Positions 36,287-45,020 of a DNA stretch of 64,000 nt are shown piece after piece (positions within the stretch are counted from its first letter, which is position 1; each line of letters opens with the position of its first letter). The notes under the pieces were generated by a model. That model was not told where the DNA came from. It saw only the letters and a list, made by a program, of their open reading frames with translations, and did not search any database. Location of the stretch: assembly GCA_017460885.1 (NCBI GenBank), contig JAFUAB010000021.1, forward strand, positions 1 to 64,000. The letters are read 5' to 3'. Origin of the DNA: Lachnospiraceae bacterium. Lineage in GTDB: Bacteria > Bacillota > Clostridia > Lachnospirales > Lachnospiraceae. The translations under genes and the position numbers were made by a program.

Positions 36287-36685
36287 CTACTTGATCACGG
36301 TTCTCAGGTTCTGAAACTCCGCCCTGATACCGTTGGTAATGCCGTTATACTTGATCTGGTTGGCTGCCAGCTCCGCATTCTCCGTATCAATATCCACATT
36401 GTTGTCATCTACCCTGTATGACCAGCTGGGGATATCGGTATAGGTCGAAACGCTGAGTCTGCGCATGCTGACGTTATGAACCTGTGAGTCCAGATCCGCA
36501 AAATGAGTCCACTTGAGCGCCTGGCTCATTGCGTCCTCAAAATTCACATCCTGTCTTTTGTAATAAGGCGTGTCTACATTGGCGATATTGTTGGCGATCG
36601 CTTCATTCCTGAGCCAGGAAGCATCGGCCGCCTTGTCAAGTACGTTGATATAATCAAACGCATTGGTGTTCAAAAACGTGCTCAT
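36287..36685 (-). CDS. flgB: Flagellar basal-body rod protein FlgB
   Basis: Proximal rod subunit and first gene of the fla/che operon. Begins MSTFLNTNAFDYINVLDK, with the motif ANNIANVDTPYYKRQDVNFE. The ATG at 36685 stands 9 nt from GGAGG; two upstream in-frame ATGs (36703, 36691) overlap or crowd that site. The 132-residue length fits the family. A SigA-type promoter lies 33 bp upstream of this start. Confidence 0.95.
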   Translation of the reverse strand: MSTFLNTNAFDYINVLDKAADASWLRNEAIANNIANVDTPYYKRQDVNFEDAMSQALKWTHFADLDSQVHNVSMRRLSVSTYTDIPSWSYRVDDNNVDIDTENAELAANQIKYNGITNGIRAEFQNLRTVIK

Positions 36686-36717
36686 AGGCATATTCCTCCA
36701 CAAAGGTACACATATAC

Positions 36718-36745
36718 ATTATAGATTAATTGGTGCAAAGTGCAA
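36718..36745 (-). promoter_or_regulatory. SigA-type promoter of the fla/che operon
   Basis: Minus strand TTGCAC (36740-36745), 16-bp spacer, perfect TATAAT (36718-36723). It is the only clear promoter seen upstream of flgB, and would drive the 35-kb flagellar block. Confidence 0.75.
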
Positions 36746-36798
36746 GGGTTTGTAAGCAAAAAAGCACAACATATAGTTGTTTCATTTATGTTAACCAC

Positions 36799-36822
36799 AT
36801 TATCTGCCCTGCATCAGATAAT
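36799..36822. promoter_or_regulatory. Perfect 8-bp palindrome upstream of the fla/che promoter
   Basis: ATTATCTG (36799-36806) and CAGATAAT (36815-36822) around an 8-bp centre, about 54 bp upstream of the -35 box. The size and AT-rich symmetry suit a dimeric regulator. A second short hairpin (CGGTT/AACCG) lies next to it. The binding protein is unknown. Confidence 0.45.
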
Positions 36823-36862
36823 ACTGCGGTTTTTCCAACCGTCTGTTATTTTATGGGTGAAC

Positions 36863-36893
36863 AAAAAGGGACTTAACACATTTAAGTCCCTTT
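36863..36893 (-). terminator. Intrinsic terminator of codY
   Basis: GGGACTTAA (minus strand, complement of 36882-36890) pairs with TTAAGTCCC (36868-36876), loop of 5 nt, then TTTTTG. It lies about 50 nt after the codY stop and separates codY from the flagellar promoter. Confidence 0.88.
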
Positions 36894-36942
36894 ACACGGC
36901 CTCCTGCCGTTCATAATCCTTTATTTATGTCAGTGCGCTGTC

Positions 36943-37731
36943 CTATCGCACCCTTCCTTCCTTTTTGATCCTATCCAGTTCATCATATACCGCGTCATTA
37001 ATGACCTTGATATACGTGCCCTTCATCCCTGAGGACCTGGACTCAATAACTCCGGCACTCTCGAACTTCCTGAGCGCATTGACTATAACGCTTCTCGTGA
37101 TGCCTGCCCTGTCTGCGACACGGCTCGCAACTATCATGCCCTCAAGCCCGTCCAGTTCTTCGAAGACCCTGACTATGGCATCCATCTCCGAAAGAGACAA
37201 TGTAGCTATGGCTCCCTGAACCACGCTGATCTTGCGATCCTCTTCGGCCGTTTCCTCGCTTACGGCTCTGAGCATCTCCAGACTCACCACCGACGTACCG
37301 TATTCACATAGTATAATATCATCTATATCATATTGGCCGCCGCTTTTATATAGGAATAACGTACCAAGCCGCTCTCCGGAGATCTCGACCGGAGTGACCA
37401 TAGCCCAGTATTTAGCGGTATCTATGTGCTCAAATCCGAGAGTGGCAAGATTTATGTTTTCCTTGGTGGACAACACTCCAAGCAGTCTGTCGTTTAAGGA
37501 GTGATCGATAAAGGAAGAAACTCCTCCGGAGATAAACTCCTCGATCTTATCCACCTCCGAATAATTATACTCTCCGAGGATCTTGCCCTTGCGGCTGATG
37601 ACCATCACATCGGAGGCCAGCGTCTCCCCCATTACCCTGCAGATATCATCGAATACGACTTTACCTGAGTTGTTATTATGGAGTAGTGTCCCGATCTTTC
37701 GGGTGTTGTCCAATAACTGTATACTGCTCAT
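36943..37731 (-). CDS. codY: GTP- and branched-chain-amino-acid-sensing regulator CodY
   Basis: Global repressor of stationary-phase, amino-acid and motility genes. The 262-residue product has an N-terminal GAF ligand domain (MSSIQLLDNTRKIGTLLHNN, TLASDVMVISRKGKILG) and a C-terminal winged helix (ASRVADRAGITRSVIVNALR, KFESAGVIESRSSGMKGTYI), both conserved. In B. subtilis codY also sits directly before flgB and CodY represses the fla/che promoter. It has its own promoter and terminator here. Confidence 0.97.
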   Translation of the reverse strand: MSSIQLLDNTRKIGTLLHNNNSGKVVFDDICRVMGETLASDVMVISRKGKILGEYNYSEVDKIEEFISGGVSSFIDHSLNDRLLGVLSTKENINLATLGFEHIDTAKYWAMVTPVEISGERLGTLFLYKSGGQYDIDDIILCEYGTSVVSLEMLRAVSEETAEEDRKISVVQGAIATLSLSEMDAIVRVFEELDGLEGMIVASRVADRAGITRSVIVNALRKFESAGVIESRSSGMKGTYIKVINDAVYDELDRIKKEGRVR

Positions 37732-37792
37732 AAAACTTCCCTTAATGATTCATTACATCATATTTCGGATATGACCGATCAAAACAACGAGT

Positions 37793-37821
37793 ATTTTACC
37801 ACAATAATTTGACAAATTCAA
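37793..37821 (-). promoter_or_regulatory. Promoter of codY
   Basis: Minus strand TTGAAT (37816-37821), 17-bp spacer, TAAAAT (37793-37798), about 60 bp upstream of the codY ATG. Confidence 0.65.
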
Positions 37822-37832
37822 GCATTATTCCG

Positions 37833-37847
37833 ATTATTCTGACAATT
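37833..37847. promoter_or_regulatory. Candidate CodY box upstream of codY
   Basis: ATTATTCTGACAATT matches 12 of 15 positions of the CodY consensus AATTTTCWGAAAATT. It lies 11 bp upstream of the codY -35 box, suggesting autoregulation. Confidence 0.4.
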
Positions 37848-37932
37848 TGCCAAGTCGTTAAGTCTCTGATCAAACCAGTCTTTACTTGAAGATAGCGGGA
37901 AAGCAGACAAGCGAAATAACTAAGTTAATTCG

Positions 37933-39906
37933 CTACAGGTCCTTAGGCTTTTGCCATGACATATAGTCGCAATCCGGATAGCCTGCACAGCCGTAATATC
38001 TGCGGCCTTTTTTGGTCTTGCGCACCACCAGATCCTGTCCGCATTTGGGACATGGAACACCAATCTTCTCAAGGAAAGGCCTGGTATTGCGGCACTCGGG
38101 GAAGCCCGGACATGCCAGGAATTTGCCGTGAGGGCCGTATTTATATACCATTTTGCGTCCGCAAAGTTCGCACACCTCATCGGACTCCTCGTCGGCGATC
38201 TTGACATGTTCAAGATTTATTTCGGCTTCTTTGACCGCTTCATCAAGATCCGGATAGAAATTTTCCAGAATAGTCTTCCATCTGACCTTGCCCTCTTCTA
38301 CACCGTCCAGAAGGGTTTCCATATTTGCGGTGAAGTTGACGTCAACAATGGTGGGGAAATTCTCCTTCATCATCTTGTTGACCACCTCTCCGAGTTCGGT
38401 CACGTAGAGGTTCTTATCCTCCTTTATGACATAGTGACGTCCGAGTATGGTCCCGATCGTGGGTGCATAGGTACTCGGACGGCCGATCCCCAGCTCCTCC
38501 ATCGCGCGTACCAGGGATGCCTCGGTGTAATGCGGCGCGCTCTGAGTGAAATGCTGTTTCTTCTCGAGCTCCGGTGCGGGCAGTATCTGTCCCTTCTCGA
38601 GCCTGGCCGGGATCTCGTTCATCTCCTTATCATCGTCATCATCGTTGTAAACACTTAAGAAACCGTCAAATTTAAGCACTGACGCAGACACGGTAAAGAT
38701 ATTTCCGGCAGCTTCTATCCTGACCGCAGTGGTATCGTAGGATGCATCGGCCATACGGCTTGCGGTAAATCTCTTCCAGATCAGCGTATAGAGTCTGAGA
38801 AGATCTCTGCCCAGATCAGTCTTTACATCCGTGGGAGTGAGCGTAATATCCGCCGGTCTGATGGCCTCGTGAGCGTCCTGGATCTTACGCTCATCCTTTA
38901 CTCCGCCCGTTCTGGCGGTAGCATAATCTTTGCCGTATTTCTCCTCTATATATGCTGCGGCTGCGGACTGAGCCTCCTCCGACACCCTGGTGGAATCGGT
39001 ACGCAGGTAAGTGATAAGGCCGATGGTTCCCTGTCCTTTGACTTCAACTCCTTCATAGAGCTGCTGCGCCAGTCTCATGGTCTTTTGCGTTGAAAAGCCG
39101 AGTTTTTTGCTTGCCTCCTGCTGGAGCGTGGATGTTGTGAATGGCAGCGGGGCCTTCCTTGTCCTGGTGGAATTCTTAACCTCGCTGACAACAAAATCTT
39201 TTCCCTTTACACTTCCTATGACAGCATCCGCATCGGCCTCAGTGGGTATATCCCTCTTACCCTCGGCCGTACCGTAATAATGCGCATTCAGAGGTTTTTT
39301 GACTCCCGGAAGCTTAAATGCCGCGTCCAGTGTCCAATATTCCTCCGGCACAAAATTGTCTATCTCCTCTTCTCTGTCACACACTATGCGCAGCGCCACG
39401 GACTGAACGCGTCCTGCGGACAGACCTCTTTTGATCTTGGCCCACAAAAGCGGTGAGATCCTGTAGCCGACCACACGGTCCAGACATCTGCGGGCCTGCT
39501 GTGCGTCGACCAGATCCATATCTATCTCCCTGGCGTTTTTGATGGATTCCTTGACCGCATTTTTGGTTATTTCATTGAATGTGATACGGTATACCTTTTT
39601 ATCCTGCAGATTAAGTGCGTATGTAAGGTGCCAGCTGATAGCCTCTCCTTCACGGTCAGGGTCCGTTGCGAGATATATCTTTTCCGCCTTCTTAACTTCT
39701 TTGCGAAGGGATGCGAGCAGATCTCCCTTTCCTCTGATCGTTATGTATTTGGGTTCATAGTCGTTATCGATATCTATACCCAATGAAGACTTGGGCAGAT
39801 CCCTCACATGACCCTGGCTGGCCATTACCGTATAGTTCGAACCCAGGAATTTACTGATCGTCTTAACCTTAGCAGGTGACTCCACGATTACCAGATACTT
39901 TGCCAT
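37933..39906 (-). CDS. topA: DNA topoisomerase I
   Basis: Type IA topoisomerase that relaxes negative supercoils. The 657-residue product has a TOPRIM domain (VIVESPAKVKTISKFLG, LATDPDREGEAISWHL), the active-site Tyr300 in GLITYLRTDST, and two C-terminal zinc ribbons (CELCGRK with CPGFPEC; CPKCGQD with CAGYPDC). It has its own promoter, divergent from comM. The topA-codY-flgB order matches the B. subtilis neighbourhood with trmFO, codV and clpQY missing from between. Confidence 0.98.
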   Translation of the reverse strand: MAKYLVIVESPAKVKTISKFLGSNYTVMASQGHVRDLPKSSLGIDIDNDYEPKYITIRGKGDLLASLRKEVKKAEKIYLATDPDREGEAISWHLTYALNLQDKKVYRITFNEITKNAVKESIKNAREIDMDLVDAQQARRCLDRVVGYRISPLLWAKIKRGLSAGRVQSVALRIVCDREEEIDNFVPEEYWTLDAAFKLPGVKKPLNAHYYGTAEGKRDIPTEADADAVIGSVKGKDFVVSEVKNSTRTRKAPLPFTTSTLQQEASKKLGFSTQKTMRLAQQLYEGVEVKGQGTIGLITYLRTDSTRVSEEAQSAAAAYIEEKYGKDYATARTGGVKDERKIQDAHEAIRPADITLTPTDVKTDLGRDLLRLYTLIWKRFTASRMADASYDTTAVRIEAAGNIFTVSASVLKFDGFLSVYNDDDDDKEMNEIPARLEKGQILPAPELEKKQHFTQSAPHYTEASLVRAMEELGIGRPSTYAPTIGTILGRHYVIKEDKNLYVTELGEVVNKMMKENFPTIVDVNFTANMETLLDGVEEGKVRWKTILENFYPDLDEAVKEAEINLEHVKIADEESDEVCELCGRKMVYKYGPHGKFLACPGFPECRNTRPFLEKIGVPCPKCGQDLVVRKTKKGRRYYGCAGYPDCDYMSWQKPKDL

Positions 39907-39969
39907 AATTACCCTCTGATCACAAAAATTTACTTTCCCCTGTCCTCGCCACGGGAAAGTTTAGAAACG

Positions 39970-39998
39970 AATATACACCAATTTTTTCAACTTGGCAA
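39970..39998 (-). promoter_or_regulatory. Promoter of topA
   Basis: Minus strand TTGCCA (39993-39998), 17-bp spacer, TATATT (39970-39975). A CTTTCCC/GGGAAAG hairpin (39933-39959) lies in the short leader before the topA ATG. Confidence 0.65.
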
Positions 39999-40024
39999 TA
40001 TCTAACTTTTGATCCATCAGGCTG

Positions 40025-40053
40025 TTGACAACCAAAAAATAACCATATATCAT
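40025..40053 (+). promoter_or_regulatory. Promoter of comM-dprA
   Basis: TTGACA (40025-40030), 17-bp spacer, TATCAT (40048-40053). It stands back to back with the topA promoter; the two -35 boxes are 26 bp apart. Confidence 0.75.
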
Positions 40054-40117
40054 AAAACTCACCTGTTCTGAAAATACATGGAAAGACCTTGCGCCGCGGA
40101 GCGGAAAGGTGTTCTCT

Positions 40118-41668
40118 ATGTTTTCTTCAATCGTAACCGGATCCGTTTCGGGTCTCAAAAGCCACCTGATCCACGTGGAAGTGGATTCATCACCGGGATT
40201 ACCGTGTTTTCAGATGGTAGGATATCTCGGCAGTGAAGTCAAGGAAGCCAGGGAGCGTGTTAAGGTCGCCCTCAAAAACAGCGGCTTTACCCTGCCTGCC
40301 AAATGCATCAATGTCAATCTGTCTCCCGCGAGTATCCGCAAGTCCGGCACATCCTATGATCTGCCGATAGCGGTCGGTCTGCTGGTCTCGCTCGGAGAGA
40401 TATCGCCCTTCAGACTTGATGATACTCTGCTCATAGGTGAACTGGGGCTCGATGGTGAGATCCGCAGGGTCAGAGGAATACTCCCCATAACCAGGCATGC
40501 CTGTTCCGCAGGGATCAAAAGGATCATCCTGCCACTGTCCAATGTGAACGAAGGGGCCCTCGTGCCGGATATTAACGTTATCGGAGTATCTTCATTAAAA
40601 GAAGTCTGCGATTATCTGACCTGTCCGGAGGAGGAAGCCGACAGTCTCATAGCTCCGGCACCTCATCCGGATATAAACGACCGCGTAATTTCCGAGCTGT
40701 CCTCCTCCGGGGATTTTGCGGATGTCCATGGGCAAACGAGCGTCAAACGCGCTGCGATGGTCGCTGCCGGAGGCTTCCATCATATGCTGATGATCGGACC
40801 TCCGGGATCAGGCAAGACTATGATAGCAAAGCGCATCCCATCCATCCTGCCTCCACTGACTCCCGAGGAGGCTCTGGAAGTCACATCCATCTATTCCGTA
40901 TCCGGTATGCTCAACGAGGAGCATCCTCTGATAACGACCAGACCTTACATCTCGCCTCATCATACGATCACCGGTCATGCTCTGGCCGGAGGAGGTATGT
41001 TTCCCCGTCCCGGTGCCATATCACTGGCTCACAGGGGAGTGCTTTTTCTCGACGAGATGACGGAGTTTCGGCGTGATACCCTGGACATCATGAGACAGCC
41101 CCTTGAGGACAAAAAGGTACACATCGTCCGAAACACGGGGGCATATACCTATCCGGCGGATTTCATGCTTATCGCCGCATGCAATCCATGTCCCTGTGGA
41201 TATTACCCCGACCGGAATAAATGCAGTTGTACCGACGTACAGGTCAGACGATACATCAGTTCCATCTCGGGGCCTCTGCTTGACCGGATAGATATATGCT
41301 GCGATGTAGAGCCTGTCAACTTATGTAAACCGGGTGAAAGATCCACCGGGATCTCCAGTTCCGATATGCGTAAAAAAATAGCGCTCGCCCGTGAGCGACA
41401 ATCCGAACGTTTCAAAGGTAAAAGTATCAGATTCAATTCCGAAATGAGCGGAAGGGATATAGAAGAATATTGTGAACTGGCCCCAAAGGAACAGCTGACC
41501 ATGCAATCAGCCTGCGAATCGCTGGGACTGTCCGCAAGGAGCTACCACCGTATCCTCAAGGTATCCCGTACCATTGCGGACCTCGAGGACAGCGATGTCA
41601 TCACGGAGGAGCATCTGTCCGAAGCTCTGTTTTACCGCACAAGCGGATTACGCTACTGGGGGAGGTGA
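40118..41668 (+). CDS. comM: YifB/ComM family Mg-chelatase-like AAA ATPase
   Basis: Hexameric helicase-like ATPase; ComM promotes branch migration during natural transformation. The 516-residue product has an N-terminal Lon-protease-like domain (VEVDSSPGLPCFQMVGYLG), P-loop GPPGSGKT (227-234), Walker B region GVLFLDEMTEFRRDTLD, AACNPCPCGYYPD, and a C-terminal helical domain. ATG at 40118 has AAAGG at 8 nt; an in-frame GTG at 40109 overlaps that site and is less likely. It precedes dprA by 4 bp, so the two form a DNA-uptake/recombination pair. Confidence 0.95.
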   Translation: MFSSIVTGSVSGLKSHLIHVEVDSSPGLPCFQMVGYLGSEVKEARERVKVALKNSGFTLPAKCINVNLSPASIRKSGTSYDLPIAVGLLVSLGEISPFRLDDTLLIGELGLDGEIRRVRGILPITRHACSAGIKRIILPLSNVNEGALVPDINVIGVSSLKEVCDYLTCPEEEADSLIAPAPHPDINDRVISELSSSGDFADVHGQTSVKRAAMVAAGGFHHMLMIGPPGSGKTMIAKRIPSILPPLTPEEALEVTSIYSVSGMLNEEHPLITTRPYISPHHTITGHALAGGGMFPRPGAISLAHRGVLFLDEMTEFRRDTLDIMRQPLEDKKVHIVRNTGAYTYPADFMLIAACNPCPCGYYPDRNKCSCTDVQVRRYISSISGPLLDRIDICCDVEPVNLCKPGERSTGISSSDMRKKIALARERQSERFKGKSIRFNSEMSGRDIEEYCELAPKEQLTMQSACESLGLSARSYHRILKVSRTIADLEDSDVITEEHLSEALFYRTSGLRYWGR

Positions 41669-41672
41669 TCAG

Positions 41673-42812
41673 ATGGACGAAAATCTGTATGCTTACTGGC
41701 TTTCCGCACTGTCGGGATTATGGGTATCCTCAGCCCACAGGCTGTTGGAGTACGCCGGAAGCTTCAAGGGAGTCTGGGAGCTCAGCGAAAAGGAACTGAA
41801 GAACCCCGGGCTGAAGATCAGACCCGCGACGATCCGGGCACTTCTATCCTCAAAGGATGAGGTCAGGATAATCAGGGAATACCGGCAGATGGAGGAAAAA
41901 GGGATCCGCTTCTATCATCTGAAGCACGAGCTCTATCCTTCACGGCTCAGATTCATCTATGACGCTCCGATAGGGATCTATCTGAAGGGCTCCCTGCCCG
42001 ATCCCACGGTTGTCAGCGTGGCCATTGTGGGCGCCCGGGGCTGCTCGGATTACGGCAGAACAAGCACCAGGCAGCTTGGCATGCGCCTGGCGGAAGCCGG
42101 ATTTCAGGTGATCAGCGGGCTGGCAAGAGGGATAGACGGCATAGCCCAGAAGGCTGCGGTGGACGCCGGTGGTTATTCGTGTGCGGTACTCGGATGCGGC
42201 CCGGATATCTGCTATCCGGAGGACAATCGTGATACATACGAGAAGCTTGCCGCACGCGGTGGGATAATATCGGAATACCCGCCGATGACTCCTCCGAGGA
42301 ATATACATTTTCCGCAGCGAAACAGGATCATCTCAGGTCTCTCGGACATAGTCGTCGTCATTGAAGCCCGTGAGAAATCCGGATCCCTGATAACCGCTGA
42401 TATGGCACTGGAGCAGGGGCGCGATGTCTATGCACTGCCCGGCAGGATCTGCGATCCCCTAAGCTACGGCTGCAACCGTCTGATCAAGCAGGGAGCCGGC
42501 ATCATCATCTCCGCAGAGGAATTCATCCGCGACCTTGCTCTGACTCACAATCTCCGTTCAATCGCCGACAGCCCCGATCTCTGTATTGGGTCCGACGACC
42601 AAAAGGGACGTCAGATGACTCTTGCGGCCGCCTATTCATTAAGTGATGAGGAAAAGAGCGTTCTCTCAGTCATCGGACTTGATCCAAAGAGCGTAAACGC
42701 AATACAGGATGAAACCGGTCTGGACACGGGCAGCCTCATGAAAAGCCTCATGAATCTGTCTGTCAGGGGTCTCATCCTGCAAAAACAGGGTCATTATGTA
42801 CTGGCGGATTAA
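41673..42812 (+). CDS. dprA: DNA processing protein DprA
   Basis: Loads RecA on incoming single-stranded DNA during transformation. 379 residues from ATG 41673 with a strong GGGGGAGGTGATCAG site; earlier in-frame starts lie within comM and lack a site. Domains: a short N-terminal SAM-like part, the DprA Rossmann core (VAIVGARGCSDYG, ISGLARGIDGIAQKAA, PQRNRIISGLSDIVVV) and a C-terminal winged helix. It converges with pilT, the two stop codons overlapping in TTAA. Confidence 0.97.
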   Translation: MDENLYAYWLSALSGLWVSSAHRLLEYAGSFKGVWELSEKELKNPGLKIRPATIRALLSSKDEVRIIREYRQMEEKGIRFYHLKHELYPSRLRFIYDAPIGIYLKGSLPDPTVVSVAIVGARGCSDYGRTSTRQLGMRLAEAGFQVISGLARGIDGIAQKAAVDAGGYSCAVLGCGPDICYPEDNRDTYEKLAARGGIISEYPPMTPPRNIHFPQRNRIISGLSDIVVVIEAREKSGSLITADMALEQGRDVYALPGRICDPLSYGCNRLIKQGAGIIISAEEFIRDLALTHNLRSIADSPDLCIGSDDQKGRQMTLAAAYSLSDEEKSVLSVIGLDPKSVNAIQDETGLDTGSLMKSLMNLSVRGLILQKQGHYVLAD

Positions 42813-43888
42813 ACCTTATTTGCCATGGTTTCTTTATTCTGTGCAAACTCGATCGCGGTATCCCTGGTGATGGTTCCCGCCCTGAGCAGTTTGATAAGCG
42901 CATCATCCATGGATATCATACCCTTGGAGGCGCCGGTCTGTATCTGACCTGCCAGCATATTGACATTTCCGTCATGTATGGAATGTCTAATGGCAGGATC
43001 CGGATACATCAGCTCAAAGGCGGCTATACGGCCCCTGCCGTCTGCCGTCGTGACGAGCTGCTGCGAGATAACAGCCTGCAGAACGTTCGAAAGCTGTATC
43101 TTAACCTGCTGCTGCTGATGTGAAGGGAAGATATCTATGATACGTTCAACGGTTGACGGGGCATTCATGGTATGCAGTGTGGAAAGCACAAGATGTCCCG
43201 TCTCTGCGGCAGTAATCGCAACCGATACGGTCTCGTAGTCTCTCATCTCTCCGACCTGTATGACATCGGGATCCTCTCTAAGCGCCGCACGGAGGGCATC
43301 GGCATAGGACGACGAATCCAGTCCTATCTCCCTCTGATTTACGATGGATTTATCATGTCTGTGCAGATACTCTATCGGATCCTCCAGGGTTATAACATGA
43401 GCATCCCTGGTCTTGTTGATCCTGTTGATGATCGCTGCCAGAGTGGTGGATTTGCCTGAGCCCGTGGGACCGGTTACCAGGATCAGACCTCTCTTGCAGT
43501 CTGCCAGCTGCATGACGGAATCCGGAACTCCCAGGACCGCAGGATCGGGGATCTCCGTTCCAACAAGTCTGAGAGCCATGGCTATCGATCCTCTCTGTCT
43601 GAAGATATTTACACGGAATCGTCCGATGGTCTCAACCGAATATGACATATCATACTCGCCGCGTTCCTCAAAGATGTTCATCTGCTTCTCATCCATTATC
43701 GAGCTTGCTATCGCGAGTGTATCGGGAGGCATGAGTCTGGAAGTCATCTCATGCCCTTCGTCATCATACGCCGGCAGGTTGACAAGTCTGCCGTTTACTC
43801 TCATCTTGGGAGGCACACCTACGGTCATGTGAACGTCGGAGGCTCCGGCCTCTACTGCTGTAGTCAGTAATCTTTTTAAGTCTAACAT
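42809..43888 (-). CDS. pilT: PilT-like type IV pilus retraction ATPase
   Basis: Hexameric ATPase that retracts type IV pili. The 359-residue product has an N-terminal PAS-like domain (AGASDVHMTVGVPPKMRVNG), Walker A GPTGSGKST (140-148), the Asp box, Walker B REDPDVIQVGEMRD, His box HLVLSTLHTMNAP and a C-terminal AIRHSIHDGN close to the PilT retraction motif. No other pilus gene is in the window. It is the last gene of a six-gene minus-strand operon, 1 bp after the HD protein. Confidence 0.95.
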   Translation of the reverse strand: MLDLKRLLTTAVEAGASDVHMTVGVPPKMRVNGRLVNLPAYDDEGHEMTSRLMPPDTLAIASSIMDEKQMNIFEERGEYDMSYSVETIGRFRVNIFRQRGSIAMALRLVGTEIPDPAVLGVPDSVMQLADCKRGLILVTGPTGSGKSTTLAAIINRINKTRDAHVITLEDPIEYLHRHDKSIVNQREIGLDSSSYADALRAALREDPDVIQVGEMRDYETVSVAITAAETGHLVLSTLHTMNAPSTVERIIDIFPSHQQQQVKIQLSNVLQAVISQQLVTTADGRGRIAAFELMYPDPAIRHSIHDGNVNMLAGQIQTGASKGMISMDDALIKLLRAGTITRDTAIEFAQNKETMANKV

Positions 43889-43889
43889 T

Positions 43890-44999
43890 TTACACCTGTC
43901 CTTCTATTCTGTCTGCGTGTGCGTCCAGTGTATCTCTGTCCATCACATATCTGTTATCCAGCGTCTTCATAACGTTGACCACCTCTATGTCTCCGTACAT
44001 ATATGTATCCGCCAGGTTCATGATACTGTTGTCCCTGAAGCAGAGCACCATGGGTCTCACAATATTTTTGGGATTCTCCTGAAGGATCAGCGCCGTATCA
44101 CCGGTACTCAGCACCACGCTTATTCCTTCGGAAAGAATATTGACTGCATTGATCAACGCTTTGACCACTCCCGGATCGAATGTGTCCGGAGCATTCTGCA
44201 TGTCCCTGATCACATCCAGCTCGGATTCGGGCTTCCCCCCAAACCTCATGGCGGTCATCGTATCGAAATACTCCGCTGCCACCATGACCTTGGCACCCTC
44301 TACGATCTTCATATTGGCCTTGCCCTCATGCCTGCGGTACCTCTGCAGTATAGTAAGGCTCTGGGCTGCGATCCTCTTGATATTGGGGGTAGCCGTAAAC
44401 ATGTCCTCAAGTATCTGGAAGCCCTGTGCCTGATACTGCTCCATAGCTTCCTCGTCCTTTTCGGTTCTGTCTTCCTTATCCTGGAGTTCCTGAGGAGCCT
44501 GCAGCTTGCCGATATCGTGAACTATCGCCGAGGTTATGGTCTCGTTCATCTCATCAAGCCTGAGTCCGTATTTATGGCCGATAAGTGCGCACAACATCGC
44601 CACATTGAGGCTGTGCCTGTATATATAATCCTCCTTGGTCCTGAGACTCTGTACAAAGTTGATCTTTTTATCAAGGTTTCCGTAATTTCTGATTATATCC
44701 GCAACGATCGACGGCAGCTTGTTCTGTTTGCGGTTCAGCATAACATTCAGCTCATCCTGTATGGCAAAGGAATTGACCGTCTGAAATCTCTCAAAATCTA
44801 TATCCGCCTGAGACATCGGGGGCGCCGGTTCGGCGGGTTCCAGTACAAAAAGCCCTATAAGGCCGAAATTCTTGATACTGTCGATACCGTTTTGATTGAG
44901 CTTGGAATCTCGTTCAAAAAGAAGTACGCCCTTCTTGGAATAAATAGGCCTGGCTATCCTCATCCCGGGTCTTAAGTCCTCAATCTTAACAAACTGCAT
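43890..44999 (-). CDS. HD-domain protein of degenerate HD-GYP type
   Basis: 369 residues. An N-terminal DUF3391-like segment (IEDLRPGMRIARPIYSKKG) and an HD domain with YRHSLNVAMLCALIG and SAIVHDIGK (His-Asp at about 161-162). The HHE-x-x-D-G-x-GYP part of true HD-GYP c-di-GMP phosphodiesterases is degraded to QRYRRHEGKANMK, though the following VMVAAEYFDTMTAM is kept. It may be a weak or non-c-di-GMP phosphohydrolase, or a binding protein. A C-terminal about-90-residue extension is of unknown fold. ATG 44999 is favoured over TTG 45005, which abuts GGAGG. Confidence 0.8.
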   Translation of the reverse strand: MQFVKIEDLRPGMRIARPIYSKKGVLLFERDSKLNQNGIDSIKNFGLIGLFVLEPAEPAPPMSQADIDFERFQTVNSFAIQDELNVMLNRKQNKLPSIVADIIRNYGNLDKKINFVQSLRTKEDYIYRHSLNVAMLCALIGHKYGLRLDEMNETITSAIVHDIGKLQAPQELQDKEDRTEKDEEAMEQYQAQGFQILEDMFTATPNIKRIAAQSLTILQRYRRHEGKANMKIVEGAKVMVAAEYFDTMTAMRFGGKPESELDVIRDMQNAPDTFDPGVVKALINAVNILSEGISVVLSTGDTALILQENPKNIVRPMVLCFRDNSIMNLADTYMYGDIEVVNVMKTLDNRYVMDRDTLDAHADRIEGQV

Positions 45000-45020
45000 A
45001 AACAACCTCCAATCAACGGT

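Noticed and set aside
40109..40117. GTG start three codons upstream for comM
   Set aside because: It overlaps the AAAGG site that serves the ATG at 40118.
39961..40158. 65-codon minus-strand open frame between topA and comM
   Set aside because: It overlaps both divergent promoters and the comM start, has no ribosome site and no family resemblance.
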